Source: Pilatotrama ljubarskyi | Lineage: Eukaryota > Basidiomycota > Agaricomycetes > Polyporales > Polyporaceae | Direction: 5' to 3' | NCBI GenBank assembly: GCA_022385805.1 | Contig: MU277674.1 | Span: 497,251-561,250 of the forward strand | Length of the DNA stretch: 64,000 bases | Shown: positions 58,791 to 64,000 of the stretch, piece after piece | How the letters are laid out: each line of letters opens with the position of its first letter | Numbering within the stretch: position 1 is the first letter of the stretch | Position numbers and translations under genes: made by a program | The notes under the pieces: model-generated | The model's input: the letters and a program-made list of their open reading frames with translations, nothing else | Told to the model about the DNA's origin: nothing | Database searches by the model: none

Positions 58791-61417
58791 CTATGAAGGG
58801 AACGGAGGACCCTCGGAAGCCGCTCGGCCCTGGGCATTGGCAGCACTTTGCTGCTGCTGTTGTTGTTGTTGTTGTTGCTGCTGCTGCTGCTGCTGTCGCA
58901 TGACGGCAGCAGGAAGATGCCGCCTGAGCAGCTCATTGGCCTGAGTAACTTCTTCTGCATTGCTGACCGCGACCCATTCAAGATACTGCCTGGCTAGGGC
59001 GAGGTCCCCGCCGCCGTGGAAGATGTGGTAACGCGCGACGTAGATGGCGGACTTCGACCACTCCTGTATCGGTTTCTCTGCCGTAGGAACATAGTCAGCC
59101 AGCAAGCGTGTGATGTTCTCGGTCGCGCAAGAAGCACGCGAGATGTGCTTCTCGAATGCAGATGGAAACGTACGGGCAGACCGACAGACTTCGACGATGC
59201 GGCGATGATAAGCTGCTGCCTCGGCCTGGTCGCTCAGGTCGTTGTACAACTTCGCGAGCTTGAGGTGGATGGTGGTTTCCTGAGAGTCTGCGCCTATGAG
59301 TGCGCGCTTCAGACACTCGATCGCCTCTCTATGCCTGCGACATCGCCGATGCGCATGGGGCGCCGTCAGCACAGCAGCGGACATAATGCGCACGAAGAAA
59401 CCATCGTCTCGACTTACCGCCCCATTTCTTCGTAGCACATTCCTTGTGCCTGCCAGATGCGAACGTCATAGGGACTGATGCGCACCATCAGTCGGCTGCA
59501 GAACTCCGATACCATCACACTCACCGGAGCGCCGTTGCATGCTGGTAATAGTAGAGAGCATATTGGTGCATGCCTAGAAGCTCGTAGGCCTGAGCGAGGC
59601 CGTACCATGCTCGGTAGTCCTTCTTGTTCACGTCTACGTACGCGACGCCACGATGACCATTCAGTCACCGTCCGGCTGGCAGCACTTTGGCAATAAGATG
59701 GGGCCAACTTACCCACAGCCTTTCGATATGCTTCTATTGCCGCATGAGAGTTCTTCATCTCGACGTACTCGTGACCCATCAGTGTCCAAGCTGCCAGATA
59801 CGTCCGGTCCAGCTGAGTTGCCCGTCGGAAATACTTGACTGCTTTTTCGTGCTCCGCACGCAGTGAGTAGTAGTTCCCTGCAGTGGCGGGACAAGTGATG
59901 AGAGTCAAAACAATTTCGGTAGCCACGACGACAAACCGATGATGCAGCATATCTCAGGACGATCCTTGTCAATAGCCAAGTAGTCATGAGCTAGTTTCGA
60001 CAAGGCATTGCTGTTCTCCGATACATAGAGGATATTGGATAGAATATCGATGTCGTCCACCCTGTAAGGGTCGATGGCGAGGATCTTCCGGAATTGGGCC
60101 TCCGCGGATGTGAAGTCTGGAAACAGAACGAAGGACCCGAACGGTCAGCACGGCTCGACATACTTGTAAGGCCCCGAGGGCCCGAGAACTCCGTACCGTG
60201 CAGGTAATAGAGGACATTGCCCCGGAGCGCCATGATCCACATGCTCCTAGGGAAACAGTCCTCACTCAATAGGCGGTCGCACAGGCCGAGTTCATTATCT
60301 GATGGGCTGTTGAGGCTGTTCAGGGTCTTGACTTGGAACATCAGTACGAGGGGATGACTGGAGGGCAATGGGAGCAAGGGTAGAAGAGAAGAAAGCTAAC
60401 AATACGCGTCAGAACGGGATCTCAAACGATAGCGGAAAATTTACTTCGTCTCCGTCCGATAAGCAGTCACCTAATGCAACCCAAGTGGACCAGTTCCACG
60501 GATACTGTGCTATGGAGACGATTGCGCTCTCTATCGCCTCTTCTCGCCTAGACAAGCGACACAGAAATATCGCTTTGCTAATACGAAGTCGGCACGGGTC
60601 TCGAGAAATTGCAGTGAAGTGCTCACAGAAACAAGAGCCAAGGGTCGGTCGCATTCTTGACCAGTTCCAGAAGATCGTGCAAGGAAGCGTTCACAGGCTC
60701 AGGCGGTTGCTCACGGGTGTCTGGCGGCGCAGCGTCTCAGCCCCTCGGGAAACGAATGGAGTGGACGGGCAGCTCACTTTCCAGTTTGTACCATTCACGT
60801 AATGCGTCCTTCTCGCTTTCCTAGCACGACGGCATTCGTTCAATGAAATGGGACATTTCAGGGACAGGGCATTTACCAAGTACTGACTGTAGACACGGAG
60901 AAAGGTTGCTTTCGCGCTCCGACACGGTCTTAGCCAATGGACCACTCTGAGATACTCCTTGGAGTCCATGAACGCTCTAGCCATCGCGATATGATCGGCA
61001 TCCTCCGCCTCCCATTCCGCTTCCTTTTGCAGGACTTCGGGGGGTTGGCCTTGCGTAAGATACGCATGGGACGGGTCAGCGGGTGCGGAGAATGGATGCA
61101 TGGAATCTGGTGGGATGGGTGCTGGTGTTTGCGCAGCAAATGATAGGGAGGGTCTCGGTGATCGTGAGCGAGCAGGTGTGGACGTGTGGAAATTCGACTG
61201 AGCCACTGCAGTCTGTTCTGGCCGGCGTATCGTCGGTGGAAGAGAGCAAAGGAGCTCTGCCGCCCTGAATGACGCGTCAAAAGCCGTATCTCGTTGTTTT
61301 CAAGGTGGATACTCACCATTTGGACGCATACGTCAAGCCTCTCTCTGAACAGTCGCGTACCGCATTGCGCAATGCAGTCACTATCTCTGCGTCGACTTTG
61401 AATGGGGTTTCTGCCAT
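58791..61417 (-). CDS. CDC23: Anaphase-promoting complex subunit 8 (Cdc23)
   Basis: Cdc23/APC8 is a TPR scaffold of the APC/C ubiquitin ligase that triggers anaphase. Start ATG at 61417: [21 protein letters not shown] Ser/Pro-rich insert follows ([20 protein letters not shown]), then [19 protein letters not shown] and the family segment [23 protein letters not shown] repeats come in order: [120 protein letters not shown] and [20 protein letters not shown]. The C-terminus carries about 16 consecutive Gln, then [18 protein letters not shown] and TAG at 58791. About ten introns. The TPR count and order fit the family. Confidence 0.94.
58851..58896. repeat. CTG/TTG trinucleotide repeat encoding polyglutamine
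   Basis: About 46 bases of CTG and TTG triplets on the plus strand, read as CAG and CAA on the coding strand of CDC23. It yields about 16 Gln near the C-terminus. CAA codons interrupt the CAG runs, which tends to limit slippage. Confidence 0.9.
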
Positions 61418-61802
61418 AGCGCTCAGGTGCAGCAAGTGCAGTCACAGTACCCTCGGCCGTACAGCTCTTTTTTGAGCCTGTAAAGTTAAGCGATATGCAG
61501 TGGCGGGTGCGAGATGAGAGAAAGAACGGCGAGCGGCGCGTCCGACCAGCCACCGCCAAACGCGAGGCGTTCCGCCACAGGCAGTTGGTGGCGTGCCAGT
61601 CACGGCGTCACGGTGCTTGGTCACGCCTTGTTCCATCGCCGCGGCGCCGCCAGCTTGGCACTGAGTCCGGTGAGTCTATCATGGAGAAGAGATGTGGCGG
61701 ACCCTGCGCACCATCTCGTCTCTAGTTCCTGCGTAAGTCAGTATTTTGGCCTTGCAGGCTGTTCATTCGCGTAGACCTTATCCGTCGCCTCCCGTTTCCC
61801 CT
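61418..61802. promoter_or_regulatory. Upstream regions of CDC23 and ALG14
   Basis: About 385 bases between two divergent genes. The ALG14 first exon could begin inside this stretch. No TATA box seen. Confidence 0.45.
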
Positions 61803-62802
61803 ATGGTGAGCAACGCTTGTTTTGGACCTCCTGGACATGTGCTCAACGCATAGTTTACCAGGGTATCCTTGTTCCTTTCTGCCTCGGCATTGGGCTAGTT
61901 TTCGCTGTCTTTCTGGCACGTCTATACAGTGTCCTCACCTCGACACGGACTGCCAAGCCTGGCGGGCGTCGGCGGGATTCAGACAACTGCCGCCTTGCAG
62001 TTTTTCTCGGCTCAGGTTTGCATATCCCTGACAGCTTTGCGGCGATTATACTGAGGACACTGTCCATCCAGGGGGGCACACTAGCGAAGCCTTGAGCCTT
62101 CTATCTGCTCTGGATTTTGCCCGCTATTCCCCGCGTACATACTTCATCAGTGAAGGCGATACCCTGAGCATGCGAAAGGCTCTCGAACTGGAAACGCTCA
62201 AGACCGCCGACACCGCGGAGAGCACTCGATCTGTCCGTGTCATCCTATCCGAACTTCCTTTCCCCAGGCTGCGCACGGGCGATTGACCACTTCATCAGAA
62301 TACACGCACACAGACGCCTTATTCATTCATCATAGTCCCGAGGGCTCGGCATGTTCACCAGTCACTCCTCACTACCCCATTCACTGCGGTATTCTCCCTC
62401 GCTGCTGCGGTATGGCACTTCACATTAGCCCCCATTCTCCGGAGAGCATCAGTCCCTGAGGTCCTTCTGCTCAATGGGCCTGGAACCTGCCTGGTGTTAT
62501 GCATGGCGGTCTACGTAAACCGAGTGCGCATGTTCACTTCTCTAGTCTAATTAGGCTGACAGGCGCATGTTCCCAAGATCCTTGGATTGAGCTCTCCTAG
62601 GATGATCTATGTGGAATCATTTGCACGAGTGCGACGACTTTCCCTCTCTGGCAAATTGCTTAGGCCTCTGGTCGATAGGTGAGCGACTCCTCGACTATGA
62701 GATAGTGAAGATTAAATGCCCCCTTCATCCAGGTTCGTTGTACAATGGCCGGACCTCATAGCGGATGGGAAAAGAGGAGAGTACCGTGGTTGGCTAATCT
62801 AG
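61803..62802 (+). CDS. ALG14: ALG14, membrane anchor of UDP-GlcNAc transferase
   Basis: Alg14 anchors the catalytic Alg13 to the ER and completes the enzyme adding the second GlcNAc to dolichol-PP-GlcNAc. The N-terminal membrane segment is ILVPFCLGIGLVFAVFLARL, followed by TAKPGGRRRDSDNCRLAVFL. An intron then joins to GGHTSEALSLLSALDFARYS, the family's GxGGHT motif, and PRTYFISEGDTLSMRKALEL. Later exons give PRARHVHQSLLTTPFTAVFS, VPEVLLLNGPGTCLVLCMAV (NGPGTC is the core motif), then ILGLSSPRMIYVESFARVRR and FVVQWPDL, ending EYRGWLI with TAG at 62800-62802. Six exons are likely. The intron before PRARHV needs a donor inside SVRVIL. The first exon is uncertain: the ATG at 61803 with a 37-base intron is my best guess. 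Confidence 0.85.
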
Positions 62803-62956
62803 ACTCATTCTGGAGCGTTTACGCGTGCTGTACAACGACAACGACAGCATACCATAACATTAGTACAATATATACAGCGACAAGCGGGAAGACGCGCAGG
62901 ATACCCTGGTGAGCTAAGTAGACAACGAGATAACTACTGGAACACATCTTCAATCC

Positions 62957-63871
62957 TCACTTCCGAGTCCACCTGTCTTCACCATCATGACGTCCACCAC
63001 GTTTGGATGGGCTGGCGCTACGGCCACGACCCCCCTCCCTCTTGCCTGGCTCCCAGCCGCCTCCGCCGGTAGTCTGAGGGGGGTGTAGGCGCCTCTCTAA
63101 GCGCTGGCCATGGCGAAGCGAGCGTGCAAGCTCCGGAGATGGAAGTCGAAGGTGCATGAAGTTGCAGAATCCTCCGCGGTTGCACTCGCCGTTCTCGTTT
63201 TGACGACAGCATGCCTCCCGGAAGTCCGTCACGGGAGACAACTCCGCATACAGAGGACGGCCTTGACGCGTCATCAGCGCATGTTCGTGTAAACCGAGAA
63301 ATCACTACGCACCAGCATACCAGCGGTCGTTCAGGTTGTCTACAGCGGCCTGCGCCTCAGTTTCCCACTCGTAGCGCGCGTATACATTGCCGATGAGATG
63401 GTCGCCGACGTTGTCACATACCTAGAAAGAGTGGCCACTGTCAGTTCGCGGTACATACGGGCTCATGAGACCGAGTGCACTCACATGAAGCTCCAAGAGG
63501 TGCCCAAATTTCGCCAGCTCGCAGTAGAGATCTTCGTACACCGCATCGAAGCCCTCCTGCAACTCCTTTTCCGTCTTGGTGCAGACCGGGTCGTGCGCCG
63601 GGTTGTGGTATACGTTGGGAAGGAGTATGGTTTGCGAGAAGGCGGGCTTGATGTGTTTCCTTGAGCAGCGGTCGCCGTGGCGACATGCACCGATCTGGGA
63701 GAGAAAAACGGTCAGCTCAAGTTGCACGAATCAAGTCAGGAAAACCCACTTTGTAGTAGAAGGAGCAGTTTACGCGGTCCTGCTCAGTGCCGAAGATGTT
63801 TGCCTGCAACAAAGTCAGCTCCTTCATCCTAGAACTCAGACAGTGAAGAGACGTACCAAGTGGGAGGCCAT
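62957..63871 (-). CDS. U2AF1: U2 snRNP auxiliary factor 35 kDa subunit (U2AF1)
   Basis: U2AF35 recognises the AG at 3' splice sites through its zinc fingers with help from a U2AF-homology domain. Start ATG at 63871 (MASHL) joins [20 protein letters not shown], the first CCCH finger (C...[12 protein letters not shown]). Then [20 protein letters not shown] and [16 protein letters not shown]; the homology domain continues [20 protein letters not shown] and [20 protein letters not shown]. The second finger is [20 protein letters not shown] then H. Five or so introns. The C-terminal tail is short: [29 protein letters not shown], no long RS repeat. Stop TGA at 62957. It is a complete gene. Confidence 0.95.
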
Positions 63872-64000
63872 GATGAGCGAAAGTGCGCACGAAGTGGATG
63901 AGGTTTGCGTATTGGAGGTGCAGCCTGCTTATATAGGTGGCTGAAGCTGACTAAGCAGGCATGAGCATGTCCAACCCTTGCCTTTTCGAGTGCGTTCGAG

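Overview
The window is nuclear DNA of a filamentous basidiomycete, most likely an Agaricomycete; a polypore-type wood or litter fungus would fit. Genes are split by many short introns (about 45-65 bases, GT...AG), they lie on both strands a few hundred bases apart, and coding sequence is GC-rich. The recognisable proteins are typical fungal ones: the DASH subunit Duo1, Bre1, Dbp10, an Rvs161-type BAR protein, a Zn2Cys6 regulator, a secreted tyrosinase and several F-box proteins. I saw no operons, CRISPR arrays, rRNA, convincing tRNA, transposon or virus-derived sequence.

Layout. 0-10 kb: 3' part of mitochondrial ribosomal protein S9, BRE1 (H2B ubiquitin ligase), a poorly resolved reading frame, DUO1, a candidate small membrane protein, a nuclear-looking unknown protein and a BRI3/LITAF-like membrane protein. 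10-19 kb: the PRMT1-type arginine methyltransferase, a large F-box protein with an odd Trp-rich and membrane-anchored tail, and a secreted tyrosinase. 19-27 kb: a 1285-residue unknown protein, a 1.9 kb gene-poor stretch and an MFS transporter with a probable GC-AG intron. 27-38 kb: DBP10, tRNA-guanine transglycosylase (queuosine) head to head with mitochondrial tyrosyl-tRNA synthetase, and a TM9/nonaspanin. 38-49 kb: an F-box protein, a candidate 86-residue gene, a 1091-residue coiled-coil protein, the RVS161 homologue, a hemerythrin-like protein and SDH assembly factor 4. 49-64 kb: a Zn2Cys6 regulator, an F-box-like protein, a GLTSCR1-domain protein, APC8/CDC23 with a polyglutamine tail, ALG14, and U2AF35.

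Most of these are conserved housekeeping genes of separate pathways: chromatin (BRE1, PRMT1, GLTSCR1), mitosis (DUO1, APC8), translation and RNA (MRPS9, DBP10, QTRT1, MSY1, U2AF35), secretory pathway (ALG14, TM9, BAR protein) and mitochondria (SDHAF4, MRPS9, MSY1). They do not form a metabolic cluster. Several pairs share divergent promoters (BRI3-like/PRMT1, QTRT1/MSY1, CDC23/ALG14). I did not find a convincing new multi-gene system. The most useful leads are two unannotated-type small genes, one non-canonical intron, an F-box protein with unusual architecture and two large unknown proteins.

Exon borders were worked out by eye from splice signals and protein continuity. Starts and stops are given where I could place them; borders not stated are approximate.
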